Assembly (NCBI RefSeq): GCF_018343535.1
Contig: NZ_JAGYPF010000002.1
Location: forward strand, 1,119,919 to 1,183,918
Reading direction: 5' to 3'
DNA: 64,000 nt
DNA from: Neobacillus rhizophilus
GTDB taxonomy: Bacteria; Bacillota; Bacilli; Bacillales; Cytobacillaceae
Shown: positions 26,868 to 36,945 of the stretch, one piece after another
How positions within the stretch are numbered: the first letter of the stretch is position 1
Layout: each line of letters starts with the position of its first letter
Notes under the pieces: model-generated
What the model was told of the DNA's origin: nothing
Seen by the model: the letters and a program-made list of their open reading frames with translations, nothing else
The model's database searches: none
Program-made: the position numbers and the translations under genes

Positions 26868-27116
26868 ATGTATTTTGGAGTGGTGCTCAGCCCGTGTTAC
26901 GGGACAGTGGAGAAAATTTCTATTAAAGGGACAGAAAGAATTTATGAATGGGAAACGCTTTTTTCCATTAAAACAGAAGAAGGAAAGGTTGAATTAGTGC
27001 AAACAAGTGTAAGCGGAGAAATTGAATCATTGGAGGTTCAGCAAGGAGATTATGTAATCCCCGGCATGGTCCTTGCCTATATTAAGGAGGATTTATTTGT
27101 AACGGGAAGTGATTAA
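26868..27116 (+). CDS. Small biotinyl/lipoyl-like domain protein
   Basis: About 82 residues (MYFGVVLSPCYGTVEKI start). The layout SPCYGTVEKISIKG, a central EEGKVELVQTSVSGEI and then LEVQQGDYVIPGMVLAYI follows the barrel-sandwich hybrid fold of biotinyl/lipoyl carriers and HlyD-type hairpins. The canonical DKA/MKM modification lysine is not clear; EGK occupies the nearest place. A start 15 nt upstream (26853) is also possible. It follows the 96-aa gene by 22 nt and precedes the operon terminator. Whether it is modified or a partner of the dehydrogenase is unknown. Confidence 0.65.
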   Translation: MYFGVVLSPCYGTVEKISIKGTERIYEWETLFSIKTEEGKVELVQTSVSGEIESLEVQQGDYVIPGMVLAYIKEDLFVTGSD

Positions 27117-27148
27117 AAAAGATAAGGGGACCGATCTTTAGCTTTAAT

Positions 27149-27182
27149 AAAAAGAAGATGAAAAGTGCTCATCTTCTTTTTG
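27149..27182 (+). terminator. Terminator of the glutamate dehydrogenase operon
   Basis: AAAAGAAGATGA / TCATCTTCTTTT stem, 33 nt after the last stop codon. Confidence 0.85.
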
Positions 27183-27252
27183 AATTTTATTTAAAAAATT
27201 CGAAATTAAATGATAGTATTAAGAGTAGTCAGGAATTAAAGGGGATGAAAAA

Positions 27253-29385
27253 ATGTTTTCCGTCGCCAAGGAAAAGATTAAACCGATTATATCAGTCATA
27301 GTAGAGGAAGAAGTTTTAATCCCGGATTTAAATCATTTTAAAGAACCCTTTTTATTCTTAGAAAAACAGGACCAGTTATTTGCTTATGTAGCACTGAATA
27401 AACAGCTGGTTGAGAAATTGAATGGGTCTGATTTTTCTAAAACCGTATTGCTTGAGAATGCCAAATCCTTGGAGAGCATCTGTCAGTTGAGCGAGCAGAT
27501 CTCCTTTCCGGCTCTGTTCCAGATTATCGGCGAACCGTTTTCCATTATTAAGGGAGATGACGGCAGGCCTATGGGTTACATCCGAAGAGAAGATGCCCTG
27601 GCGGAACTGTTTAAACAGGAAAATAAAAGCGGGGACCTTTTAAAGATTCTATTAACCTCGATTCCGATGGGGATTTTTGTATTGGATAAAGAAAAGCGGA
27701 TCATTAATTGCAATGAAGCCGGTTTAACGATGATTAAATCCACTGCGGAAAAGGTGTTGAACTTTCCCGGGGAAAAAATTTTCAGCCGACAGCATATCAA
27801 CAATGTATTTGCAACCGGAAAGACATTCTTGAATCATCTGGAAATTTCCGATGAAATGGGCGTTCTCGTCGACTACAGTCCTATTTTTGGCTACAACGAC
27901 GAAGTGGAAGGTGCTGTCATTGTTGTTCAGGATTTGCCGATGGTTGAAGAAATGGCCATGGAAATTGAATATATTAAAGACTTAAATAAAGATTTAAATG
28001 CGATTCTATCTAGCATTTATGATGAAATTCTGGTCGTCAATGCGAAGGGCGAATTAATCCGCTATAGTGAAAATATTATTAAAGATTTTTGGCAGGTAGA
28101 TTTGAAAGATTTAATTGGCAAAAACGTCCTCGAGCTTGAGGACCAGGGGCTGTTTACGCCATCTGTCACGAGGCTGGTGATGGAAAAAAAGCGTAAGGTT
28201 TCGGTTGTTCAGGAAACGAAAACAGGCCGGAAAATTCTTGCTGTCGGCAATCCGGTTTTTAATGAAAAAAATGAACTGGACCGGATTATCGTGGCCTCCA
28301 GGGATATTACCGAAACCACCCGTTTAAAAACAGAACTTCAGGAAATGCGTAAAATATCGGAACAGTATAAGAAGGAACTAGATGACTTCAAAAGCAAGGA
28401 TCGCTTTTTGAAAAAGCTGATCTATTGCAGTCCAAAGATGGAAAAAATCATGAATCAGGTAAAGAAAATTGCTGAGTTCTCTTCTACAGTTCTGCTTAAT
28501 GGGGAATCCGGTGTGGGAAAAGAAGTGATTGCCCAGGCGATTCATCAATTAGGTAAGCGTTACCAAAAACCATTCCTCAAATTGAACTGTGGGGCGATTC
28601 CGGAAAACTTGCTGGAAAGTGAATTATTTGGCTATGCCAAGGGTGCTTTTACCGGTGCTGATAAAAACGGCAAAGAAGGCTACTTTAAGCAAGCCAATGG
28701 AGGTATTTTATTCCTGGATGAAATCGGTGAAATGCCAATGCATCTGCAGGTAAAGCTATTACGGGTCCTGCAGGAGCAGGAGGTTATCCCAGTTGGAAGC
28801 ACGACACCGATTAAGGTAAATGTGCAAATCATTGCGGCGACGAATAAAAAATTAGAAAAATTGGTTGAGGAAGGAACGTTCCGGGAGGATTTATTCTATC
28901 GGTTAAATGTTATTCCGATTCATATACCGCCGCTTCGGGAGCGGACCGAGGACATTTCACTGCTGGCTTTTCACTTTTTGCAGCAATTGAACGAAAAGTA
29001 TGATAGAAACTATCACTTAACCCCAGATGCCGTTAATGTAATGGAATTTTATCCATGGCCGGGCAACGTCAGGGAGTTGCAAAACATCATCGAAAGATTG
29101 GTAGTAACAGCCGATCATCCGGCAATTGATGCCGAATTCGTCAGCCAGTTTTTATCGTTGGGCTTTGAAAGTAAAAAAATGAAGCCTGTCATCACAAGGG
29201 TAATTCCCCTGCAGGAGGCGCTTGAGCATGTAGAGGAACAGCTGATTGTTCTTGCCATGAATCAGTATAAAACGACAACCAAGGCCGCCAAAGCCCTGGG
29301 CATTAGCCAATCCTCTGTCAGCAGGAAATATCAAAAAATCCTAACCGAGAAAAATATTAAACTAGAAAATATGCCATCCTTTTAA
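27253..29385 (+). CDS. Sigma-54 enhancer-binding regulator with two PAS domains
   Basis: A 710-residue activator: an N-terminal segment of about 130 residues with a CBS-like look (DDGRPMGYIRREDALAEL), PAS 1 (about 135-245, SIPMGIFVLDKEKRIINCN), PAS 2 (about 255-365, DEILVVNAKGELIRYSEN), a coiled linker, the AAA+ domain (about 390-625) with Walker A GESGVGKE (417-424), the sigma-54 contact loop GAFTGA (464-469) and LFLDEIGEMP, and a Fis-type HTH (about 665-700). It is of the RocR/BkdR kind. Three -24/-12 promoters with shared upstream dyads lie around it, so it is the likely activator of the whole putrescine block. The effector may be putrescine, GABA or an intermediate; unknown. Confidence 0.92.
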   Translation: MFSVAKEKIKPIISVIVEEEVLIPDLNHFKEPFLFLEKQDQLFAYVALNKQLVEKLNGSDFSKTVLLENAKSLESICQLSEQISFPALFQIIGEPFSIIKGDDGRPMGYIRREDALAELFKQENKSGDLLKILLTSIPMGIFVLDKEKRIINCNEAGLTMIKSTAEKVLNFPGEKIFSRQHINNVFATGKTFLNHLEISDEMGVLVDYSPIFGYNDEVEGAVIVVQDLPMVEEMAMEIEYIKDLNKDLNAILSSIYDEILVVNAKGELIRYSENIIKDFWQVDLKDLIGKNVLELEDQGLFTPSVTRLVMEKKRKVSVVQETKTGRKILAVGNPVFNEKNELDRIIVASRDITETTRLKTELQEMRKISEQYKKELDDFKSKDRFLKKLIYCSPKMEKIMNQVKKIAEFSSTVLLNGESGVGKEVIAQAIHQLGKRYQKPFLKLNCGAIPENLLESELFGYAKGAFTGADKNGKEGYFKQANGGILFLDEIGEMPMHLQVKLLRVLQEQEVIPVGSTTPIKVNVQIIAATNKKLEKLVEEGTFREDLFYRLNVIPIHIPPLRERTEDISLLAFHFLQQLNEKYDRNYHLTPDAVNVMEFYPWPGNVRELQNIIERLVVTADHPAIDAEFVSQFLSLGFESKKMKPVITRVIPLQEALEHVEEQLIVLAMNQYKTTTKAAKALGISQSSVSRKYQKILTEKNIKLENMPSF

Positions 29386-29389
29386 CACG

Positions 29390-29432
29390 AAAGCTGTTTC
29401 AGATTGAGAATCTGAGGCAGCTTTTTATTTTT
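29390..29432 (+). terminator. Terminator of the regulator gene
   Basis: AAAGCTG...CAGCTTTTT with inner CAGATT / AATCTG pairing, followed by T-rich sequence. Confidence 0.75.
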
Positions 29433-29440
29433 CCCACCAT

Positions 29441-29476
29441 TATGCAATACAAAATAGAGTTATGCAAAAATGAATA
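29441..29476 (+). promoter_or_regulatory. Tandem candidate enhancer sites of the aldehyde dehydrogenase operon
   Basis: TATGCA-ATAC-AAAATA (29441-29456) and TATGCA-AAAA-TGAATA (29461-29476), 20 bp apart, 53-88 bp before the -24 element. Confidence 0.65.
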
Positions 29477-29527
29477 AACTGATTTTTAACATTCCGGAAA
29501 AATTGCAATACAGTAGTCTTTTGATTT

Positions 29528-29543
29528 TGGCACACTTCTTGCA
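29528..29543 (+). promoter_or_regulatory. Sigma-54 promoter of the aldehyde dehydrogenase-patA operon
   Basis: TGGCAC-ACTTC-TTGCA is a perfect -24/-12 consensus, 39 nt before the start codon. Confidence 0.95.
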
Positions 29544-29581
29544 TAAGTAGTAAGTGAGGGTATTAAAAGGAGGAATGGGAA

Positions 29582-31075
29582 ATGGTCGAAGTGAAGAATC
29601 AAGTAATCAACCTGAAGATGTATATCGACGGCGAGTGGAAGGATGCAGAAAATCAAGAAACCCGCCCCGTTATAAATCCGGCGAATGGAGAAGTGATTGC
29701 ATACGCACCTGAAGGAACAATTGAAGATGCACGGGCGGCAATCTTTGCAGCACGGACCGCTTTTGAAGATGGTGTTTGGTCTGGATTGTCCGCTCAAGAA
29801 AGAGCCTCCTATCTATTTAAAATTGCGGATAAAATCGATCAATATGCAGACGAGTTCACTCGGCTCGAAACAATGGATAACGGGAAACCATTAAGAGAAG
29901 CCGGTTTTGATGTAGCTGACGCAGCAGCTTGTTTCCGTTATTATGCAGGACTGATTACCAAGCCTGACGGATACACCTACCATGTCGCCGATCCGATCCA
30001 GGCGATGGTGGTCCGGGAGCCGGTTGGTGTGTGTGGACTCATTGTTCCATGGAACTATCCATTATTAATGAGTGTTTGGAAAATTGCTCCGGCCTTAGCA
30101 GCGGGAAATACGATTGTGTTTAAGCCATCTGAAGTGACGCCGGTTACACCAAAGAAGCTGTTTGAAATTTTTGAAGATGTGGGTCTGCCAAAAGGGGTAG
30201 CCAATATGGTGATAGGTGCCGGTCCGGTTGTCGGCAATGAAGTTGCCTCCCACCCTGAGGTGGATATGGTTTCCTTCACTGGCGGAACGAAAACGGGTAA
30301 ACATATTATGAAAGCGGCTGCTGATACGATGAAGAAGGTTTCTCTGGAATTAGGAGGCAAATCGCCAAATATCATTTTCGCTGACGCCGATTTTGAAACC
30401 GCAGTTGATTATGCATTGTTTGGGATCTATGCGGGTGCCGGCCAGGTCTGTTCAGCAGGCTCAAGAATTCTTGTTGAAGAAAGCATTTATGCTCGTTTTG
30501 TTGCCCGTTTTGCAGAGAGAGCGAAGCAGATCGTGGTGGGCCCAGGGGATGATCCTTCCACAGAAATGGGGCCTCTGGTAAGCCAGCAGCATTTGGAAAA
30601 AGTTCTCCACTATATTGAGCTAGGTAAACAGGAAGGTGCCACGGTTGCCTGCGGCGGAAACAGGATTGTCCACAGCGGTTTGGGGAAAGGATATTTTGTG
30701 GAGCCGACCGTGTTCATTGATGTGAAGCAAGAAATGAGAATTGTCCAGGAGGAGATTTTCGGTCCTGTTGTTGTGATTCAGAAGTTCAAGGATGAAGAGG
30801 AAGCTGTCAAGCTTGCTAATGGTACAGTTTACGGCCTAGCCGGTGGTGTATTCACGAATGATGGAGCAAAGGGCTTGCGTGTAATCAAAAAGCTTCGCTC
30901 GGGAATCACTTGGGTGAATTCCTATCATCCTACTTATAATGAAGCGCCATGGGGCGGCTACAAACAAAGTGGAATCGGCCGCAGCCTTGGAACCTTCGGT
31001 CTTGAGGAATTCCAAGAAATTAAACAGATTAATATCAATTTGCAGGTAGAGCCAATTGGCTGGTTTTCAAACTAA
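29582..31075 (+). CDS. Aldehyde dehydrogenase, probable 4-aminobutyraldehyde dehydrogenase
   Basis: A 497-residue NAD(P)-dependent aldehyde dehydrogenase. Key parts: PWNYPLLMSVWKIAPALAAG (N-terminal cofactor site), FTGGTKTGKHIM, the catalytic Glu in LELGGKSPN and the catalytic Cys in GAGQVCSAGSR, with the closing motif EAPWGGYKQSGIGRSLG. The betaine-aldehyde-like pattern and its place directly before patA suggest oxidation of 4-aminobutanal (or its cyclic pyrroline) to GABA. The exact substrate is an inference. ATG at 29582 follows AAGGAGG; first gene after a consensus sigma-54 promoter. Confidence 0.88.
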   Translation: MVEVKNQVINLKMYIDGEWKDAENQETRPVINPANGEVIAYAPEGTIEDARAAIFAARTAFEDGVWSGLSAQERASYLFKIADKIDQYADEFTRLETMDNGKPLREAGFDVADAAACFRYYAGLITKPDGYTYHVADPIQAMVVREPVGVCGLIVPWNYPLLMSVWKIAPALAAGNTIVFKPSEVTPVTPKKLFEIFEDVGLPKGVANMVIGAGPVVGNEVASHPEVDMVSFTGGTKTGKHIMKAAADTMKKVSLELGGKSPNIIFADADFETAVDYALFGIYAGAGQVCSAGSRILVEESIYARFVARFAERAKQIVVGPGDDPSTEMGPLVSQQHLEKVLHYIELGKQEGATVACGGNRIVHSGLGKGYFVEPTVFIDVKQEMRIVQEEIFGPVVVIQKFKDEEEAVKLANGTVYGLAGGVFTNDGAKGLRVIKKLRSGITWVNSYHPTYNEAPWGGYKQSGIGRSLGTFGLEEFQEIKQININLQVEPIGWFSN

Positions 31076-32470
<1,395 letters not shown>

Positions 32471-32482
32471 CTTTTTAAAAAG

Positions 32483-32510
32483 AAGCAATCGGTAAGCTGC
32501 CGGTTGCTTC
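32483..32510 (+). terminator. Hairpin between patA and gabT
   Basis: GAAGCAATCGG / CCGGTTGCTTC stem. Only a weak T tract follows, so partial read-through into gabT is likely. No separate sigma-54 promoter is seen before gabT. Confidence 0.5.
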
Positions 32511-32551
32511 CTATTAAACAGAGGTATGTATATTAAAGGGGGAGCAATAAA

Positions 32552-33928
32552 GTGGAGAAGAAATATGTGAAGCTCCAAACGGAAATTCCCGGGCCGAAAT
32601 CGAAGGAAATATTGGAGCGGAGAAATCAATTTGTCCCAAAAGGGATCAGTAATAACTGTCATTCGTTTGTTAAAAAGGCACAGGGAGCGCTGGTTGAGGA
32701 TGTTGATGGTAATATCTTTATTGATTTTGCTGGTGCTATTGGAACAATTAACGTAGGACATTCCCATCCAAGAGTCGTAAGGGCTCTTCAGGAACAGGCA
32801 AGCCAATTTATCCACACGGGCTTTAATGTGATGATGTATGAATCGTATATTAATCTTGCTGAGAGACTTGCCAATCTCGCGCCAGGAGACTTCGATAAAA
32901 AGGTTGCATTTTTTAACAGCGGTGCGGAGGCGGTTGAAAATGCAGTGAAAATAGCAAGGAAGTATACAAAGCGACAAGGAATCATATCTTTTACAAGGGG
33001 CTTCCATGGCAGAACATTAATGACAATGACAATGACAAGCAAGGTCAAGCCTTACAAGTTCGGCTTTGGGCCATTTGCCCCAGAGGTGTACAAGGCACCG
33101 TATCCATATGTTTATCGCCGCCCGGAAGGTATGAGCGAACAGCAGTACAGCGACATGATTATCGAGCAATTCGAGCAATTTTTACTTGCTGAAGTAGCAC
33201 CGGAAACGATTGCCGCTGTGGTTATGGAGCCTGTCCAAGGGGAGGGCGGTTTTGTTGTTCCTGATAATTATTTTGTAAAAAAAGTGAAGGAAATTTGTGT
33301 TCAATATGGAATTCTTTTTGTAGCCGATGAAATTCAAACCGGATTTGCCCGGACAGGAAAGTACTTTGCCATTGATCATTTTGGGGTGGTACCAGACTTA
33401 ATAACGATTTCCAAATCAATGGGTGCAGGTGTCCCAATTAGCGGGGTGATTGGCCGAACTGATATAATGGAAGCAGCAGATGTTGGGGAAATCGGCGGTA
33501 CCTATTCCGGAAGTCCGCTTGGCTGTCGGGCGGCATTGGCGGTTTTAGATATCATTGAAAGTGAAAATCTAAATGACCGGGCAGAAAAAATTGGTGCGAG
33601 GTCGATTGAAAAAATGAAGCAATTGGCTGAGCGTTTTGAGTGCATTGGCGATGTCCGCGGACTAGGTGCGATGTGCGCAATGGAAATCGTGAAGGATCAA
33701 CTAACAAAGGCTCCTGATAAAGAGGGAGTGGGAAAAATTGTCAAATCAGCTGGTGAGCGGGGGCTTCTTTTATTAAACGCCGGGCTTTATGGAAATGTCA
33801 TTCGGCTTCTGATGCCGCTTATCATCTCAGATGAACAACTGGAGGAAGGATTACAAATTCTTGAGGAAGCCTTTGAAGCCGTATATCAGAAGGATTCGGC
33901 CGTACCAGCGAGGACGGGGAGGATGTAA
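32552..33928 (+). CDS. gabT: 4-aminobutyrate aminotransferase
   Basis: A 458-residue class-III PLP aminotransferase of the GabT type: FIDFAGAIGTINVGHSHPRVV, FFNSGAEAVENAVKIAR, the GFHGRTLMTMTMTSK segment typical of GabT, the PLP Asp in LFVADEIQTGFARTGK and the PLP Lys in TISKSMGAGVPISGV. It converts GABA and 2-oxoglutarate to succinic semialdehyde and glutamate. The start is GTG 32552 after GGGGGAG. Its stop overlaps the start of the next gene (TAATG), so GabT and the dehydrogenase are coupled. Confidence 0.92.
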   Translation: MEKKYVKLQTEIPGPKSKEILERRNQFVPKGISNNCHSFVKKAQGALVEDVDGNIFIDFAGAIGTINVGHSHPRVVRALQEQASQFIHTGFNVMMYESYINLAERLANLAPGDFDKKVAFFNSGAEAVENAVKIARKYTKRQGIISFTRGFHGRTLMTMTMTSKVKPYKFGFGPFAPEVYKAPYPYVYRRPEGMSEQQYSDMIIEQFEQFLLAEVAPETIAAVVMEPVQGEGGFVVPDNYFVKKVKEICVQYGILFVADEIQTGFARTGKYFAIDHFGVVPDLITISKSMGAGVPISGVIGRTDIMEAADVGEIGGTYSGSPLGCRAALAVLDIIESENLNDRAEKIGARSIEKMKQLAERFECIGDVRGLGAMCAMEIVKDQLTKAPDKEGVGKIVKSAGERGLLLLNAGLYGNVIRLLMPLIISDEQLEEGLQILEEAFEAVYQKDSAVPARTGRM

Positions 33929-35382
33929 TGGACACTGTGAAACAAAAATATCAAATTTTTCCGATGTATCTTGATGGAAAATGGGTTGGTAATGATTATG
34001 AAGTATTTACCGAAGTCATCAATCCGGCAACTAAGGAAGTCTTAGGGGCAGTACCGACCGGCGGTGCCTTTGAAGCGGAGCAGGCAGTTGATGCGGCCCA
34101 TAAGGCATTTAAAACCTGGTCGAAAAAAACAGCTGAAGAACGATATCAGCTTCTCATGAAATGGTACCAGTTGATTGATGAGAATAAACTTGAAATCGCT
34201 AAGATTATGACAATGGAGCAAGGAAAGCCGTTAAAAGAGGCCGTTGGTGAGGTTCAGTACGCTAATAGTTTTATCTCGTGGTTTGCCGAGGAAGGCAAGC
34301 GGGTTTATGGGGAAACGATACCAGCTTCCCATCCAAATAAGCGCATTCTCGTACGCAAAGAGCCTGTCGGTGTTATTGCGGCGATTACTCCTTGGAACTT
34401 CCCGGCTGCAATGATTACTAGAAAAGTGGGTCCTGCGCTTGCTGCCGGTTGTACGGCGGTAGTTAAACCGGCTAATCAGACGCCTTTAACCGCGTTAAAG
34501 ATGGCTGAACTTGCCCATGAAGCGGGAATACCGGAAGGCGTATTAAATGTAATAACCGGAAGATCCTCAGAAATCGGGGATGTTTGGTTGAAAGACCCTC
34601 GTGTTACTAAAATTACTTTTACCGGTTCGACAGAGGTTGGTAAAACATTAATGAGGGGCGCTGCCGAAACTGTGAAAAAAGTATCACTTGAGCTTGGCGG
34701 AAATGCACCGTTTATCGTTATGGACGATGCCAATTTAGCAAAGGCAGCGGCAGGCCTTGTCCAATCGAAATTCCGAAATGCGGGACAAACCTGTATTTGT
34801 ACGAACCGTGTCTATGTACAAGAAGGTGTCGCAGAGGAATTCACGAAGCTATTCCAAGCGGAATTAGAGAAGCTTAAGGTTGGAAATGGGCTTGAAGAAG
34901 GCGTCGATATCGGGCCGTTAATCGATCAAGCAGCCCGCAGCAAGGTGGAAGAACTTTTAAAAGATGCAGTCGAAAAGGGTGGAAAGGTCGTTTATACAGG
35001 ACTAAAACCGGCAGAAGAGAATGGTTATTTCTATGCCCCAACAATTTTAACAGATGTGCAGGATGACATGGAATGCATGAAGGATGAAATCTTTGGCCCG
35101 ATTGCACCGATTGCGACTTTTAAGACGGAAGAAGAAGTGATTGAACGTGCCAATAATTCTAACTATGGTTTAGCTGCTTATGTCTATACCGAGAATTTGA
35201 GCCGTTCGTTTAGAATCACGGAGCAGCTAGAATACGGTATTGTCGGTCTCAACGATGCGCTTCCTTCCGTTGCGCAAGCACCGTTTGGCGGATATAAAGA
35301 AAGCGGTATTGGCCGTGAAGGTGGTCATTTCGGAATTGAAGAGTTTTTAGAAGTGAAATATATTTCCATCGGTTTGGACTAA
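33928..35382 (+). CDS. gabD: Succinate-semialdehyde dehydrogenase
   Basis: A 484-residue aldehyde dehydrogenase of the GabD type: TPWNFPAAMITRKVGPALAAG, FTGSTEVGKTLM, the catalytic Glu in LELGGNAPF, the catalytic Cys in NAGQTCICTNRVYVQ (the CICTNR form typical of GabD) and the closing APFGGYKESGIGREGG. It oxidises succinic semialdehyde to succinate, ending the putrescine route in the TCA cycle. ATG overlaps the gabT stop by one base; the ribosome site GGGGAGG lies inside gabT. A terminator follows. Confidence 0.93.
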   Translation: MDTVKQKYQIFPMYLDGKWVGNDYEVFTEVINPATKEVLGAVPTGGAFEAEQAVDAAHKAFKTWSKKTAEERYQLLMKWYQLIDENKLEIAKIMTMEQGKPLKEAVGEVQYANSFISWFAEEGKRVYGETIPASHPNKRILVRKEPVGVIAAITPWNFPAAMITRKVGPALAAGCTAVVKPANQTPLTALKMAELAHEAGIPEGVLNVITGRSSEIGDVWLKDPRVTKITFTGSTEVGKTLMRGAAETVKKVSLELGGNAPFIVMDDANLAKAAAGLVQSKFRNAGQTCICTNRVYVQEGVAEEFTKLFQAELEKLKVGNGLEEGVDIGPLIDQAARSKVEELLKDAVEKGGKVVYTGLKPAEENGYFYAPTILTDVQDDMECMKDEIFGPIAPIATFKTEEEVIERANNSNYGLAAYVYTENLSRSFRITEQLEYGIVGLNDALPSVAQAPFGGYKESGIGREGGHFGIEEFLEVKYISIGLD

Positions 35383-35389
35383 AGTATAA

Positions 35390-35421
35390 ATAAGCCGTGC
35401 ACCGAAACAACGGGGCACGGC
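35390..35421 (+). terminator. Terminator of gabTD
   Basis: AAGCCGTGC / GCACGGCTT stem followed by GTTTTTATTTTT, 7 nt after the gabD stop. Confidence 0.88.
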
Positions 35422-35532
35422 TTGTTTTTATTTTTGCTAAAACTGAATCTTCCCTCTTTTTACTTTTATTGAGTTCGCTTACTGTGGTACGATAACGTAT
35501 AAAAGCAGACAGGGAAATGGGGTTATAGGAAA

Positions 35533-36657
35533 TTGATTAAAACGATTTTATTTGACGTTGACGGGGTTCTATTAAGCGAAGAACGTTACTTTGATGCATC
35601 GGCACTAACCGTATGGGAGATGCTGATAAGCAGTAATTACTTGGCTTTATCACCTCAAAAATTCAAAACAGACTATAGCGATAAAGAAATAGAAGAAATT
35701 CGAAATCTGGTATTTGAAAATGATAAAATCTTGAAATTCCAAAAATCACGAGGCCTTAATGCCAACTGGGATATGATTTATTTAACATTTGCCCACCAGC
35801 TAATTCATCTACTTTCACAAATCAAAGAATATGAAATTGAAAACATTAGAGAATGGTGTCAAGCACCAATCCAGCGAAAGACCTTACTTGAGATTGGTGG
35901 GGTGTTGAATAATTATTCGGTTGAACTGGATTTCGGTTTGTTTGTGAAGGAGTTTGAGAGGTCCGAGGCAACTAAGCAAGAACTGCTTGATTATTTAAAT
36001 GTGCTGGCACTTGAGAAACTTGGGGTAGAAACCACTATTTTTCAAAAAGGGGAGCTTTGGTCAGTATGTGAGCATGTTTCTCAGGAATGGTACGTAGGGG
36101 ATGCCAATATTATTGCTTCAACTGGCAAGCCTTCTGTTCAGAAAGGCAAGAAAGGCTTTCTAGTTAATGAAACAACATTGGCTCCTAAAGAAGAGATAGG
36201 AGAGCTATTTCAATTTTTAACAGCCTCGGGGATTGAGATTGGGATCGGAACAGGACGGCCTGAATTGGAAACGATTCAGCCTTTTCAGCACTTGGAATGG
36301 TTAAAGCATTTTGATGTGAGCCGGATTGTGACTGCGGATGATGTCGCCAAGGCTGAGCAGGAGCTTCCAGAAGGGAAATCTTTATCAAAGCCGCATCCGT
36401 ATACCTACATATTGGGTCTGCATCGCAAAGATCTGTCCGTGCAGGAGTGTTTGAACACGCCGCTGCCAATTAAAGATGGCGATTCGGTCCTGATTGTCGG
36501 GGATTCATTGGCAGATCTTCTAGCTGCAAGGCAAATGGGTTGTCAATTCGCCGCCGTGTTAACCGGGTTATCTGGGAAAGACGCGCGGGGTGAATTCGAA
36601 AAGCATAAAGCGGACAATATTCTCGATTCTGTCCTTGATTTGAAGGGAATTCTATAA
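35533..36657 (+). CDS. HAD-superfamily hydrolase
   Basis: A 374-residue protein with the HAD nucleophile motif at the N-terminus (FDVDGVLLS, Asp residues 8 and 10), a large helical cap region of about 200 residues, motif II near GIGTGRPE (about residue 240), the motif III Lys in LSKPHPYTYILG and motif IV VGDSLADLLAARQMG (about 320). The order and spacing suit a phosphoglycolate-phosphatase-like phosphatase with an enlarged cap. The start is TTG 35533 with weak AGGA upstream. Substrate unknown. Alone, ahead of a 21-bp repeat array. Confidence 0.8.
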   Translation: MIKTILFDVDGVLLSEERYFDASALTVWEMLISSNYLALSPQKFKTDYSDKEIEEIRNLVFENDKILKFQKSRGLNANWDMIYLTFAHQLIHLLSQIKEYEIENIREWCQAPIQRKTLLEIGGVLNNYSVELDFGLFVKEFERSEATKQELLDYLNVLALEKLGVETTIFQKGELWSVCEHVSQEWYVGDANIIASTGKPSVQKGKKGFLVNETTLAPKEEIGELFQFLTASGIEIGIGTGRPELETIQPFQHLEWLKHFDVSRIVTADDVAKAEQELPEGKSLSKPHPYTYILGLHRKDLSVQECLNTPLPIKDGDSVLIVGDSLADLLAARQMGCQFAAVLTGLSGKDARGEFEKHKADNILDSVLDLKGIL

Positions 36658-36739
36658 ACGAATTTTTGAATTTTATTATTTTATGGCTGTATTAGTTATT
36701 TTTGATAGAATTTCTCAGATAAAGATATAATAAATAAAT

Positions 36740-36865
36740 TCTATTGGCGGATTTTGTGCGTCTATTGGCGAATTTATGTATTCTATTGGCGAATTATCGA
36801 TTTCTATTGGCGAATTATCGATTTCTATTGGCGAATCTGAAGGTCCTATTGGCGGATCGAAAAAT
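36740..36865. repeat. 21-bp-period repeat array 3 (6 units)
   Basis: Cores related to TCTATTGGCGAATT begin at 36740, 36761, 36782, 36803, 36824 and 36845, exactly 21 bp apart. Units 3 and 4 are identical over nearly the full period; units 1 and 6 read GGCGGAT. The orientation is the same as arrays 1 and 2. It lies between the convergent HAD and serA genes. Confidence 0.92.
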
Positions 36866-36892
36866 TTAGCACGGATCCGTCACCTAAACTTA

Positions 36893-36930
36893 AAAAAAGG
36901 CTGCCCCTTGCAAAAAGGGAGCAGCCCTTA
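36893..36930 (-). terminator. Terminator of serA
   Basis: On the minus strand GGGCTGCTCCC / GGGGCAGCC stem followed by seven U. Confidence 0.85.
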
Positions 36931-36945
36931 ATAAACAGCTAAAAA

